From Mesostigma viride (lineage: Eukaryota > Streptophyta > Mesostigmatophyceae > Mesostigmatales > Mesostigmataceae): a DNA stretch of 51,441 bases. A program made the position numbers and the translations under genes. Of this stretch, positions 32,619 through 45,480 are shown one piece after another. Within the stretch, counting starts at the first letter, position 1. Each line of letters starts with the position of its first letter. Location of the stretch: assembly GCA_009746045.1 (NCBI GenBank), contig RPFO01002343.1, positions 1 through 51,441 on the forward strand. The letters are read 5' to 3'. The notes under the pieces were generated by a model. The model made no database searches and was not told the DNA's origin. It worked only from the letters and a program-made list of their open reading frames with translations.

Positions 32619-35600
32619 TCACTTCTTATTCTTGCTCCTTGCTTCTGCTTCCAATTTCTGCTCTTCTGTTTTGGACTTCTTCCTCTTTGGATCGATGGAC
32701 ATCGCAGGTGCCCACTTTGCCACATCATTCCAACTCTTTCCGTCCATCAGAGTCACCACCTTCTTCACATAGTCCAAAGGCATCCAGAACTTGCCCCGAT
32801 GCAACTTTCCGCCCTCTGTCTCTTCTGGAAAAAACTTCATGCAAACGTCCCTCCATTTCCGATCGTATCCACCTACCTGCCCGTACAACTTCACCTCCTG
32901 TAACTTGGTATACTTTTGCTTTTCCCTACTCGCATTGGCCCTTCTCATGGTGTTCTCGGCCCACCCATCAATCCAGAAGCACTCCGGTGCTCCGTGTTTC
33001 TGTTCCCCGTCCATAAGTCTCATCCACAGCGTAGGCTTCTCATAATAAGGCTCTTGGCTCTGCGCATTCGCTTCCACCCCTTCAGACTGAGCAGTAAGTT
33101 TAGCTGCAGGACCGAAGCCCACCGCAGCGTTCGCCCGCACCACATCATTACCTGCGCGTAACCAATCGGCACATCAACGACGGACTAAAGTCAACGTAGA
33201 TAGATTGCAAACGAATTAAAAAAAAAATTCAGGATACATGCCACGACCAAAACAGCGATTTCCTCACCCTTTGTTATTCCTTTCGGAGCTCGAGTAGCAG
33301 CTGTCTTGGGTCGAGACGAGCCGGAAGACTTGGAGGGCGCGGCAGGCTTCTTCCTCCCCTCAGACGTCGCTCTGCGAGTTGACCCTCCTGCCCCTCCACC
33401 CCTTGCCCTTCCATCACCCCTTCGCCTCCCTCCATCTTCCTCCTCCTCGTCGTCATCCCCGTCCTCCTCCTCCTCCCCTCCTCCTCCTCCTCCTCCTCCT
33501 CCTCCTCCTCCTCCTCCTCCTCCTCCTCCTCCTCCTCCTCCTCCTCCTCCTCCTCCTCCTCCTCCTCCTCCTCCTCCTCCTCCTCCTCCTCCCCTCCTCC
33601 CTCCTCCCCCTCCTCCCCCTCCTCCCCCTCCTCCCCCTCCTCCCTCCTCCTCCTCCTCCTCCTCGGAGGAGGATGATGATGACTCGACTGGCTGCCTTCG
33701 AAGCTCTTTCTTGGGATACTTTGAAACGCGCGTAGGCGCGGAAGGAGCGACAGGCCGGGCAGAAGCGCCAGGCTCAGCTTCATCTTCGTCGTCCGAGATT
33801 TGAACAACTGCCTTTCGAAGCTTTTTGGAAGGGTGTGACTCCGGCTGCGGCTGGACAGACGGCCGCTGCCCACCCTTCCCTTTGTCCCGCGTCTTCTGCG
33901 GTGACGACTTCTCTCCCCCCTTAGACGTCTTCTGCGGTGACGACTTCTCTCCCCCCGTAGACGTCGCTCTGCGAGTCGACCCTCCTTCCTTTCCCTGTCC
34001 CTCGCCTCCCTCGTCCCCATCCGAATCTCCTTCCGCGTCATCCTCAGCCTTCCTCTTCTTCGCCAATGACGTCCACGAGACGTCAGGCATCTTCCCCATC
34101 CGAACCAGTAAGTCTTCGAAGCCATCCAATGACTTCTTTCCGCCAAAAACGACCACGATGGGACGCAACTCCCAGAAAAACTGCGTCGCTAGCTCGATAA
34201 GCTTCCTGTGGTAACCGGAAGCTCGTTCGACAGTTGTCTTTTTTGGAGGAACCATAAAGAGGTCATGGTCACCCCACCAGAAGTCCTTGAAGGACGTCCA
34301 CTTGCGGCCGAACTCACCATCCAAATTCAGGATTCTACAGCACGGTAGTGGCGTCAGGCCATCGTCTTGCCTCGCGAAAGTGGATGGGAAGCCCTCACCG
34401 TCGCCCACCGCCACCTCCGCCGCCACCCTCCTCACAAATGCCTTCTTCCTGTCAGGGCCGCCTTTAGGGAGACTATGAGAAGAATACCAGACGGTCATCT
34501 TATCCCAGGAAATGCTGCGCCAGTTATACTCAATCGGCTCAGCACTTTTCTCTTCCACCTTCTCCCCCCCTTTCCCTGCAACTTTCTCCTTCGCCTCAAC
34601 AACCGCCTCCTTCTTCCCTTCCCCTCCTTCCATCTTTTTTTGATAGTGGAGATACAAGTCCTTGTCCAGAAGGCCGTGCGAACCCTTCATGCTGAAGTTC
34701 GGAGCGGTTTTGTCGAGGAGATCCACTAGATCGATTTTGCTATCCATCAGATCCTTTCTCGGAATCCTTAGGTGATTGGCAAGACCTTCGGACTTTAAGA
34801 GGTAGGCGACATTGCGCGTGATGATGACGGCCTTCTCCCAAAATGCAAGGAATCGATCGACGACGTCCTTGTTCCTTGGCATCCGCCCAAGTAGTCGACA
34901 GCCGAACACCTCTTCAAATAAGCGAGAAGCCTTGTACTCCATATCAGCCCCCCCCTTACATTCGCCATCCAAGTCGGGCTTTTCCTGAAACTTAATAAGG
35001 ATGAATTGGCGAACGCACTCAAGTACGTCCTTGGCCAACTCCACCAACTTTGACAGCTTTTCGGGCCCAACCTCCCCACTCATGATGCATTCACACACAG
35101 CGTCCATCATCGGAAACGACGCCAGGTTCCTTACAGACGTCCAGGACACCTTTTGCCCCTTCTTGGTGCCCTCGGCGTTAGCGAACCGGCATCTGAGAGT
35201 CATAGTCTCCTCAGAAGCTGGTGTGACTGATTCTCATCATCCGGCCTGGCCTTTGTGAGGCGCAGGAAGGTGTTCGCCAGAACTCGATTGTAATTTGAAA
35301 TTTGGGAAGGTTGGGCCTTGTTTTTTTTCCGCTCGCCTTCTTCCTCCCTCAACTCCCCCTTATCCTCCTTACTCCCCTCCAAACTCCCTTCCCTCCCGAC
35401 TGATTGTTTGGTGGCCGGCAGGATGTACGCCAGCAGGTTCGTGTAATGGCCATCGGGAATAAAATGCCCTTTGCCCTGCTTCACGACGCCGTGCAAGTAC
35501 AGCCTGTTGTAATTCCAAACATCCAGAAGCGCCTGCCCAAGCGTCCGATCCGCTACCGCCTGATCTTCGGCATTGGCGCCCTTGGAGATTTCGAATAGGC

Positions 35601-38600
35601 GATCCAGCTTCTTCTTCCCAACCTCCTGTCACGAACAGAGGAACGAAAAATTGACACACAAGAACAATTCAAGGGTCGACTTGCAGCGTGACGTTATGAA
35701 CGCACGGGAGCGCGAAAAATGGTCTTCAGCGCCGAAATCGGTAAGTTAGGGTCACTCTGCGAAACCACCCCAGAAATATGTCGGGATGAGAGTTTGACTG
35801 CCATTGTCGTTTCTGTGTGCGACTTCCCGCATTTATAATGCATGATAAAGGAAGACTTTTGACATGGTCACTCCACAGTGCGACCCTTACTCGACATAAC
35901 ACGACGAAGTGGTGGAACTGCAGCGTCACCATTGCCATAGATAGAACTACCACTTACAGATATTTCCGGGAACTTTTTACACTCGTCCCAATTTGGAAGA
36001 AGGTCGGCCCCCCGAAGCAGAATGACGTTCGTTCCCCCGTACCCAGTATGGAATTGTTCCATAAGGGATGAGAAAAGTTTAGCCGCCGCGGCACTGTCCT
36101 TCGCGTTCTCAGACGCTGCCCCCCCTTCACACATTAGTTTCTTAACATGTGTCACACCGGGCGTCCATTCCCCCTCCAATTGCTTGAAAGACTTTAAACC
36201 CTTGAAATAGTGGTTTCCGTCGACCACCGCATATCGAAGAACGAGATATTCGCCATCAGGATGTTCTTCGTGAAATCTTGGGTCGAATGCCTTTAAGGAG
36301 GCCTGGCTTATTAGGCTGAAGACCTCCCTTGGTTGAAAATCAAAGGGCAGAACGTCGTCTTGTTCCCCGACTCGTGCATAGGTCCGGAACTCAACACCTC
36401 TCTTGAGGAAAGAAGCGGTGGACTTGGTTCCAAGATACTTCTCAATCTCCTTGTCGGACAAGGGGCGAAAGTAACGCGAGCCCACGAACTCCGCGTCAGT
36501 CCTAGCGCCATGGCATTTTTTCAGCCAATCCCGGTAAGGGCCGGTGGACGTGATGTGTTTGGCGAAGAGGCTTGGCTTGGTTTCCGCAAGCGCTTGAAAG
36601 GCGAACTGCCACACAGGGATGCACACCTTAAAATGCAAACTGTTTGTCTTTGCATTCAGCAAGATGCGCCCGTTCTCCCTGAACACCTCATCGCTTAGCA
36701 ACCGCTGCCTCATGTTGTCAGGCAAAATCAGCCCGTTGACGGTGTGAATGCGCATGCTATTGCAACCGGTATCGATGAAGTCACTCGGTCGAATCCAACG
36801 GGATTCCCGCACAGCATTCGCGTCCCGAATGGCTTTGTCCCTGATCTCCTTCTCGGAGTCCACGGTCGTTGCCATCTTCCAATCTTTGATGATCGGCTCC
36901 TTGTCCACCTTTCCACTACTCGTCAGGATCCCCTCCTTGAAGAGCTTTGAAAGTGCTTTCAGAAGCTCAAGAAAAGGGGAGAAGGTAGGCCACTTTAATA
37001 TATCCGACGCCGGCGCCTTGCCCCTGGCTTCGACGTAGTTAAGCATCTCCTTGACGAGTGCAAAAACGGCATCATTGCCGGCCAACCTTCCGTCACCGTC
37101 TCCTTCCCCCTCGGCACCCTGAACGAAGGCATTGACGAACATGAGACAAGAAAGCAATAAATAGTTTAACGTATGCATATAGTCCGCGAGCGTAGGAAAA
37201 TCTCAGAGTAGGGTGCTAAGAACACAGAAGGTAAAAAGGGTCACTCCACGGAGCTACCCCTCTGAATCTAAATCACCAAAAACGCACCGCTTCCTTTTCT
37301 CCCGCCTTCTTCCCCTTCTTTCCTTTTCCGCCTTTCTCCCCCTCGCCACCCTGGAGGAAGGCATTGACGAAGATGAGACAGGAAAACAATAAATAGTTTA
37401 ACGTTTGCAAATAGTCGGCGTGCAGACAAAAAATACCGAATAGGGTGCAAAGCACGGAGAAGGTAAAAAGGTTCACTCCACAGAGCTACCCCTCTAAATA
37501 AAAATTCCGCAAAAAACGCACCTCTTCCTTTTCTCCCGCCTTCTTCCCCTTCTTTCCCTTCCCGCCCTTCTCCCCCCGGCCGCGTCATCCTCCCCCTTAT
37601 CCTTCCCCTTCTCCTTTTTATCCGCATCCCTCTTCTTTTTGGACGCTTTTGCCTGACCCTCAAGCAGCTTCGCCCGTTCACGATCCCTTCTCTTGAGATC
37701 CAACTTCATGAACTTGATGACCTTGTCCACCTTCGCCTCCGTGTACTCCTTTGGTTTCCACTTGAACTTTTCGGTGCCCTTGGACTTGACTTGGTTGACG
37801 AAATCATAGGCCAGCTCACCGTTGAAGGTGTCAGATTGCATTGCGAAATCGGCCGCCGCCTCAACGCGTAGTTGGGTGAGATACTTGCGAAACTCCCCGG
37901 CACCCATCGTAACATCCTTAGGGGGCTTGCCTAGGATGAGGTCGCCAATATCACAGATAGTCTTCACCTTATTCTTTCTGTCAATAAGCTTCTTGGGATC
38001 CTGGAATGTCGTCGTCGCCTTTTTTTAGCCTGCTGGAAGGTATACCAACAACACACAACATACACATGAAGCGAAATGTATTAAGAAGAGTAATCTGAAC
38101 TCTGGCATCCTAGCTCTGCAGCGCGACCTTCAGCGTTAAAAACTTAAAAAACATTGTACAAACCTTTGCCTTCCCTTCCCCTTCGGAGTTGGCTCGGGCT
38201 CATTTTCTTCCTCCTCCTCCTCCTCCTCGTGCTCCTCCTCCTCTTCCTCCTCGTCCACCTCCTGCTCCTTCTCCTCCTCTTCCTTCTCGTCCACCTCCTG
38301 CATGAAAAAAAAATAATAATTCAGACGATGACATAAAAAAAACGAGCATTAATTTTGTTTTAACGTTGCTCTGCGGAGCGACCCCAACCCTAAGCTTGAA
38401 CAGTAAAATGAAACAAATTTCCTACCTCTACGTTCTCCGTCCCCATCCCTTCGACCTCTTCAAAAGGTTGATCGTCATCCTGCAAGACGAAACGTGCGTT
38501 CAGATAAATATACAAAGTCAGTCAAAACAGGAACTATTTCTTGAATATCCTATCTTCACAAATCGACCCCGAACCTTTAGCGGCATTTGCTTACCTCCGG

Positions 38601-41600
38601 TTTCCACGCTGAAGGACTTTGTCCCTCAAAACATGGAATGTCACCCTCCTGGCGGGAAGTAGAGCAAGAAATGCGTTCATCGTTAGTAACAATTTTCAAC
38701 AAAAGAAATACACAACACTAATCTAAACGGACTGAATAAAAATGTACACAAATGTCAATAATTACCTCAATGTCAAATCTCCACTCCCGCAACACTTGTC
38801 CGATCGGCCACATCTCAGATGGAGTTGTGTGGCTCAGTTCGTTTTCGAAAAACGTCCGAAGAAAAAACAAGTGAGATAGCATGTCCTGACTCCATGATTT
38901 CTCGTTTATGTTCGCCGTCACTAACGACAGGCAGTCGTCGATCCCCTTGTACTCAAGCCATGCGACAACCTCCTTTCGTGGGGGCTCATACTGTCCGGCC
39001 ATGTCGAACTCCCCACTCTGACGAAAACGCAGGATCTCATCCTCGCACAACTGAAGAAACAATTCAACAGCTCGACTCGGAAGAATAGGGTCTGGGTTCA
39101 CCCTAAACTGCGCCATCCACACTGAATACGACGAAAGGAAGTGCGATCTAACCCCATCCAAATCTTCAATCACTTCCGAACCAGCCCTGAACAACTCGGG
39201 AGATACCGAGTGGTCCATGGCGATCAGAAAGTCGCCGAAGACATCCCAGTCGAACTGTGCAGCCTTGAACCCTTTCTTCAAGAGCAGATTGACATCCGTT
39301 TCCGTCAGCGGGGAGGTGTCCCAATCCTCACCTGTCTTCCCCTGCTCTAGGACCTGGTACATTTCCCACCTGCAGACAGATATGATGATGTCAAAATACT
39401 CGTGTGACAATGGGTGCTGTCTCGTGTCCTTGCAGTACTGTTTGGTCGCACAAGACAGCTTGATCCAGACGAGCAGGCTTCGAGGAACATAAGCTGTAAC
39501 ATCCGCTGCGTCGGGTATATTGACCCGCACTCGGTAACAAGCAACTCGAAGGTGTCGAAAGAGATGCATTTCTTCCCCTTCAACCTTTTGCCTCGAAGGC
39601 TCCGCCCCATGACTTCGAACAAAAGATCACGAAGTGTTGGATCACTCCAAGGGTTCATTTCTCATCAGACCCGACTGACATCCTCTCATGCCAGACACCG
39701 TCATCGATCGCAACTTCGATCTCCTTCGACACAAAGGTGCTCAAGAACGACTTGGCGTCATCGTTCAGATGTTTTTCGTAAGTCGTCAACCATGACTTCC
39801 AAGTTTCCAAGCCCCTCAACTGGATCGGCTGCACACAGGTCCACAAAACGAAACAAAAGCATAATCGGAAAAAAAGTTTAGGGTCACTCTGCGAAGTGAC
39901 CCTTCATAAAAAAATCTCAAACAGAACGAACGACTAACTGACATGCACTATGAAGCGGCGAAAAAATTATTAGCTCACCCGCAATTTCTCCTCCCCACTC
40001 CCAACCTCGGCGTTCCCCTGAGACTCTGTCTCATCTCCCCCTTTCTTCCTCTGGATGCAGCAAGACAGAGGAAAGCATACTCGTTGAAAAAGTTTAGGGT
40101 CACTCTGCGAAATGACCCTCCATAAATTAATCACACATGCAAAGGAAACGGCAACTCAGAAATGATGGACAAATGAACAAAGAACAAAGGCGAAAAACAC
40201 AGGATTACTTATCGCTCACCTCCGTTGTTGTCCCGCTCTTCTTGGGATCCTCTGACTTCTTTTCGTCTGCCCCCCGCTTCCTCTGAAATCAAAACAACAG
40301 GGAAAAGCATACTTGTTGGTTCAGGTTAGGGTCACTCTGCGAAATGACCCATTCATGGTCAGACGAGCTTAGCAGAGATAAGGAATAACGAAACCGTTAA
40401 AAAAAACACGCACACTAATGGGGGTAAAAACTGTTTCTCACCTGAGACGGCTCCGTACCCTCCTTCTCCGAGACCCCCGCGGTCTTCCCATCCACCTCCG
40501 TCGACTTTTCTGCAGCCTGCGCCTTCCTGCGCTCCTCCTCAAGTTTGGCTTGGTATTTCAGGCGTGCCGCCACACCCGCCTCCATCATCCTCTTCCCCTC
40601 CTCCTGCACCTTCCTCTTCGCCTTTGCCTCCTCGTCCTTCTTTTTCCTTTCCTCATTCGCCTTTCTCTCCTTTTCGTCCCGCTCCCACGACGCCCTCCTC
40701 TTCCTGCGCTCCGCCTCCTCCATCTCCGCAGCTTCCATTTCTGCCTGCTTCGCCTCTCGCTCTGCCCTTTCCTTCTTCACCCATTCCCTCTGCTCCCTTT
40801 CCAGGAGCTCCTGGGCGGCCTTCCGTTCCTTGTCCTTTTTCTCCAGATTCACCAGATCTTCGGCGTGCTGCGTTGCCTGATCCAGATAAGAAGTCAGAAG
40901 TGCCATGCGGTCATTCCTTCTCTTTCTTTCCTCCTCCGGAAGATCCTCCAGTGGCCTTGGGTCTGCCTTGTCCCTGTCCTCCATGCTGATCAGGAGGTCA
41001 ATGTTCTTCTGCAGATCACGCAGGAACCGCTCATGGTCATCCTCCTTCTCCTCCCATTCCGCTCTTGCTTTCTTTCTTGCCTGTGGGGAGCGGCTCCTCG
41101 GAGGTGAGTTTGACGACCGGCGCTTGGGTGGCGACCGGCGCTTGGGCGGAGACTTCCGACCTGAGACTTTGCAGGCGACTTGGGCGGTGATCGGGACTTG
41201 GAGGTCGCCCCCTTCTTTGGAGGGGAGCTTTGGGGAGACGCGGGCTGCGAGCTGGGCTGTGAGGTCGAGGCCTCGGGTAGGGACCTTGAAGGAGACCTGG
41301 GCGACGTGCTGACCTTCGAGGTCGAAGCCTCGTGGTGGGACCTTAGAGGTGACTTGGGCGGCGGGCTGCCCTGCTCAGACGCCTCGTGGTGGGCCCTTGG
41401 AGAAGACTTGGGCGGCGAGCTGGGCTTCGAGGTAACCACCTCGACGGGGGCGGACCTCGGCGAGTTTGAGGTCGACTTCCCGAGGACGGGGGACTCCTTG
41501 TTGATGGCGGGCCGCTGGGGAGACTGTGGAGACACAACGGAGCTGGACCCAGCCCCGGCAGCCTGTGCCTCAGGTGCGGGCCGCTGAGGAGACTGTGGAG

Positions 41601-41913
41601 ACACAACGGAGCTGGACCCAGCCCCGGCAGCCTGTGCCTCAGGTGCGGGCCGCTTGGGAGATTTGGAGGCCGACGCCTCCACGGAGCTTGGCCCAGCCCC
41701 GGCAGCAAGCATTGTTGACAGAGGAGGAAACTCCTCTACGCCCTTGGGCGGAGAGGCGGGTGGCGTACTATACTTAGGAGACTCGCTCGTCGACTTGACC
41801 TTGTCGACATAGGTGGCCCTCTCCACCTCTTTTCCCTTCTGAAGCAAGGAGGCCCTCTCCTGCTCCTCCTTTTCCTTCTGAAGCTGAACTTCCCTCTCCT
41901 TCTCTTGTTCCTT
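32619..41913 (-). CDS. Very large multi-exon gene of unknown function (>2,500 aa predicted; 5' end not found)
   Basis: Twelve exons join with GT-AG borders and matching phases: 41913-40442, 40282-40220, 40050-39979, 39828-38766, 38648-38595, 38479-38426, 38297-38164, 38032-37522, 37350-37288, 37118-35958, 35625-33268 and 33151-32619 (stop). Seven single-base restorations (about 41155, 39650, 39525, 38175, 38025, 37570 and 35210) keep every junction in frame. The product starts with Lys/Glu coiled coil, Ser/Pro repeats (PAPEAQAAGAGSSSVV twice) and more coiled coil. It then has globular parts (PIQLRGLETWKSWLTTYEKH; WEMYQVLEQGKTGEDWD), acidic linkers, a large globular exon (WIRPSDFIDTGCNSMRIHTV; EHPDGEYLVLRYAVVDGNHY), another (WTSFKDFWWGDHDLFMVPPK), a Glu/Gly run, and a C-terminal part (ECFWIDGWAENTMRRAN; KWRDVCMKFFPEE). 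No known domain was recognised. The first listed exon follows an acceptor, so upstream exons exist. It is divergent from the transposase-like gene. Confidence 0.7.
33470..33665 (-). repeat. (GGA)n trinucleotide run within an exon
   Basis: CTC/CCT repeats on the plus strand read as GAG/GGA on the minus strand. The exon frame gives poly-Gly flanked by poly-Glu and poly-Ser. Such a run can slip, so the frame through it is less certain than elsewhere, although the flanking frames agree. Confidence 0.9.
37119..37522 (-). repeat. Tandemly duplicated exon-intron units
   Basis: The exon ending at 37522 and the exon 37350-37288 encode nearly the same peptide (GGKGKKGKKAGEKE). The introns after them also match along their length, including the palindrome, GTTAAACTATTTATTG and the acceptor region TCGTCAATGCCTTC. 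This indicates a ~230-bp tandem duplication that created an exon. Exons 40282-40220 and 40050-39979, with similar flanks (GGAAAAGCATACTTGTTG), look like a second such event. Confidence 0.7.
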
Positions 41914-42059
41914 CTGCGGCAAATAAGGAAAAACAAATAGACCAATGTCGGATGAAGAAAGTGTAAATTCGCATCAGCGTGAGGGGTGGCGCTGCAGCGC
42001 TACCCTAAGAAGAAACAAGGATGAAATCCCATTCAGGTTTGGGAAAAAAAAATCGAAGA

Positions 42060-42590
42060 TGTAACTTTTATAAACGTATCTGGAAAGGGTGACTCGGCAG
42101 CGCGACCTTACAACACAAATGTGATTGAATAACGTATCTTGGAAAGGTCACTCGGACGCGCTACCCTACAAACAAAATGTTATTGAATAACGTATCTGGA
42201 AAGGGTGACTCTGCAGCACTACCCTACAAACAAAATGTTATTGAATAACGTATCTGGAAAGGGTGACTCTGCAACGCGACCCTACAACCAAAATGTGATT
42301 GAATAACGTATCTTGGAAAGGTGACTCTGCAGCGCTACCCTACAAACAAAATGTTATTGAATAACGTATCCGGAAAGGGTGACTCTGCATCGCGACCCTA
42401 CAACCAAAATGTGATTGAATAACGTATCTTGGAAAGGTGACTCTGCAGCGCGACCCTACAAACAAAATGTTATTGAATAACGTATCTTGGAAAGGTGACT
42501 CTGCAGCGCGACCCTACCAACAAAATGTTATTGAATAACGCATCTTGGAAAGGTGACTCTGCAGCGCGACCCTACAAACACTGAATGGAA
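42060..42590. repeat. 58-bp tandem satellite, each unit holding the palindrome
   Basis: The phrase AACGTATC recurs at 42131, 42189, 42247, 42305, 42363, 42421 and 42479, an exact 58-bp period, with a variant at 42537. Each unit contains GAATAACGTATCTTGGAAAG, a palindrome copy such as GTGACTCTGCAGCGCGACCC, and TACAAACAAAATGTTATT. Two further single palindromes lie just beyond (about 42607 and 42668). Confidence 0.92.
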
Positions 42591-42723
42591 GTTTGCATTG
42601 TGAGGGGGTCACTCTGCAGCGCGACCTTACAAACAAAGACTGCGACATTGCGCAAGGGTAGGGGTCACTCTGCAGAGCGACCCTACCCAAAAACAATACT
42701 AACCACTCCCCAAAAAAATCACG

Positions 42724-44980
42724 CATGGATGGTGGTGGTGGGTGGCTGGCAGCATGGATGGTGGTGGTGGGTGGCTGGCACGCATGGATGGTGGTGGTGG
42801 GTGGCTGGCACGCATGGATGGTGGTGGTGGGTGGCTGGCACGCATGGATGGTGGTGGTGGGGTGCTGGCATGCATGGATGGTGGTGGGGGTGCTGGCATG
42901 CATGGATGGTGGTGGTGGGTGCTGGCACGCATGGATGGTGGTGGTGGGTGGCTGGCATGCATGGATGGTGGTGGTGGGTGGCTGGCACGCATGGATGGTG
43001 GTGGTGGGGTGCTGGCATGCATGGATGGTGGTGGTGGGTGGCTGGCATGCATGGATGGTGGTGGTGGGTGCTGGCACGCATGGATGGTGGTGGTGGGGTG
43101 CTGGCATGCATGGATGATGGTGGTGGGGTGCTGGCATGCATGGATGGTGGTGGTGGGTGGCTGGCACGCATGGATGGTGGTGGTGGGGTGCTGGCATGCA
43201 TGGATGGTGGTGGTGGGTGGCTGGCACGCATGGATGGTGGTGGTGGGTGGCTGGCATGCATGGATGGTGGTGGTGGGGTGCTGGCACGCATGGATGGTGG
43301 TGGTGGGTGCTGGCATGCATGGATGATGGTGGTGGGTGCTGGCATGCATGGATGGTGGTGGTGGGTGGCTGGCATGCATGGATGGTGGTGGTGGGGTGCT
43401 GGCATGCATGGATGGTGGTGGTGGGTGGCTGGCATGCATGGATGGTGGTGGTGGGTGGCTGGCATGCATGGATGGTGGTGGTGGGTGGCTGGCACGCATG
43501 GATGGTGGTGGTGGGTGCTGGCATGCATGGATGGTGGTGGTGGGTGGCTGGCACGCATGGATGGTGGTGGTGGGTGGCTGGCACGCATGGATGGTGGTGG
43601 TGGGTGGCTGGCACGCATGGATGGTGGTGGTGGGTGGCTGGCACGCATGGATGGTGGTGGTGGGGTGCTGGCACGCATGGATGGTGGTGGTGGGTGGCTG
43701 GCACGCATGGATGATGGTGGTGGGTGGCTGGCATGCATGGATGGTGGTGGTGGGGTGCTGGCACGCATGGATGGTGGTGGTGGGGTGCTGGCATGCATGG
43801 ATGGTGGTGGTGGGGTGCTGGCATGCATGGATGGTGGTGGTGGGGTGCTGGCACGCATGGATGGTGGTGGTGGGGTGCTGGCATGCATGGATGGTGGTGG
43901 TGGGTGGCTGGCATGCATGGATGGTGGTGGTGGGTGGCTGGCACGCATGGATGGTGGTGGTGGGGTGCTGGCATGCATGGATGGTGGTGGTGGGGTGCTG
44001 GCATGCATGGATGGTGGTGGTGGGTGGCTGGCACGCATGGATGGTGGTGGTGGGGTGCTGGCATGCATGGATGGTGGTGGTGGGTGGCTGGCATGCATGG
44101 ATGATGGTGGTGGGTGGCTGGCATGCATGGATGGTGGTGGTGGGGTGCTGGCACGCATGGATGGTGGTGGTGGGGTGCTGGCATGCATGGATGGTGGTGG
44201 TGGGGTGCTGGCATGCATGGATGGTGGTGGTGGGTGGCTGGCATGCATGGATGGTGGTGGTGGGGTGCTGGCATGCATGGATGGTGGTGGTGGGTGCTGG
44301 CATGCATGGATGGTGGTGGTGGGTGGCTGGCACGCATGGATGGTGGTGGTGGGTGGCTGGCACGCATGGATGGTGGTGGTGGGTGGCTGGCACGCATGGA
44401 TGGTGGTGGTGGGTGGCTGGCACGCATGGATGGTGGTGGTGGGTGCTGGCATGCATGGATGATGGTGGTGGGGTGCTGGCATGCATGGATGGTGGTGGTG
44501 GGTGGCTGGCACGCATGGATGGTGGTGGTGGGGTGCTGGCATGCATGGATGGTGGTGGTGGGTGGCTGGCACGCATGGATGATGGTGGTGGGTGGCTGGC
44601 ATGCATGGATGGTGGTGGTGGGTGCTGGCACGCATGGATGGTGGTGGTGGGGTGCTGGCATGCATGGATGATGGTGGTGGGGTGCTGGCATGCATGGATG
44701 GTGGTGGTGGGTGCTGGCACGCATGGATGGTGGTGGTGGGGTGCTGGCATGCATGGATGGTGGTGGTGGGTGGCTGGCACGCATGGATGGTGGTGGTGGG
44801 TGGCTGGCACGCATGGATGGTGGTGGTGGGGTGCTGGCATGCATGGATGATGGTGGTGGGGTGCTGGCATGCATGGATGGTGGTGGTGGGTGGCTGGCAC
44901 GCATGGATGGTGGTGGTGGGTGGCTGGCACGCATGGATGATGGTGGTGGGGTGCTGGCATGCATGGATGGTGGTGGTGGA
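42724..44980. repeat. 29-30-bp minisatellite, about 76 copies
   Basis: The unit is GCATGGATGGTGGTGGTGGG followed by TGGCTGGCAC or a variant. Variants differ by GGGTGGCT or GGGGTGCT, by CACGC or CATGC, by GGTGGTGG or GATGGTGG, and by a 29-base form. The array spans 2.26 kb. It lacks stop codons in many frames, which explains the frames of several hundred codons on both strands (SMHASTPPPP, HHHHPCMPAP, GGGGVLACMD). These are not genes. Some of this may be a very long intron of the large minus-strand gene. Confidence 0.95.
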
Positions 44981-45480
44981 CATATCGCTGGCTGAGGACC
45001 AACACGAAAAAAGAAGCCATATCGCTGGCTGAGGACCAACACGAAAAAAGAAAACATATCGCTGGCTGACGACCAACACGAAAAAAGAAAACATATCGCT
45101 GGCTGACGACCAACACGAAAAAAGAAAACATTTAGCTGGCTTAGGACCAACACGAAAAAAGAAAACATTTAGCTGGCAGAGGACCAATACGAAAAAATAC
45201 TCTGGTCGCTCGCTGAGGACCAACCCTTAAAAAGAAGCCGTGTCGCTGGCTGAGGACCAACACGAAAAAAGAAAACATATTGCTGGCTGAGGACCAACCC
45301 TAAAAAAGAAGGCATATCGCTGGCTGAGGACCAACACGAAAAAAGAAGCCATGTCGCTGGCTGAGGACCAACCCTTAAAAAGAAGGCATATCGCTGGCCG
45401 AGAACCAACCAGAAAAAAGAAGTCATGTCGCTGGCTGAGGACCAACACGAAAAAACAAGCCATATCGCTGGCTGAGGACT
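44981..45480. repeat. 37-bp tandem repeat, about 13 copies
   Basis: CATATCGCTGGCTGAGGACC and a following AACACGAAAAAAGAAGC form a 37-bp unit (starts at 44981, 45018 and 45055). Variants include AACCCTTAAAAAGAAG. It directly abuts the 30-bp minisatellite. Confidence 0.92.

Noticed and set aside
37119-37178. Apparent signal peptide MHTLNYLLLSCLMFVNAFVQG at the start of the 436-codon minus-strand frame
   Set aside because: This segment is the 3' end of an intron. The exon begins at 37118 after TTCGTTCAG, and the neighbouring intron has nearly the same sequence.
42724-44980. Possible CRISPR array
   Set aside because: The units are contiguous without unique spacers, and the genome is eukaryotic; it is a minisatellite.
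42514-45223. Frames of 500-880 codons rich in HHHHPCMPA, PPPPSMHAS and GGGGWLA
   Set aside because: They are translations of the 30-bp minisatellite and 37-bp repeat, open in most frames of both strands.
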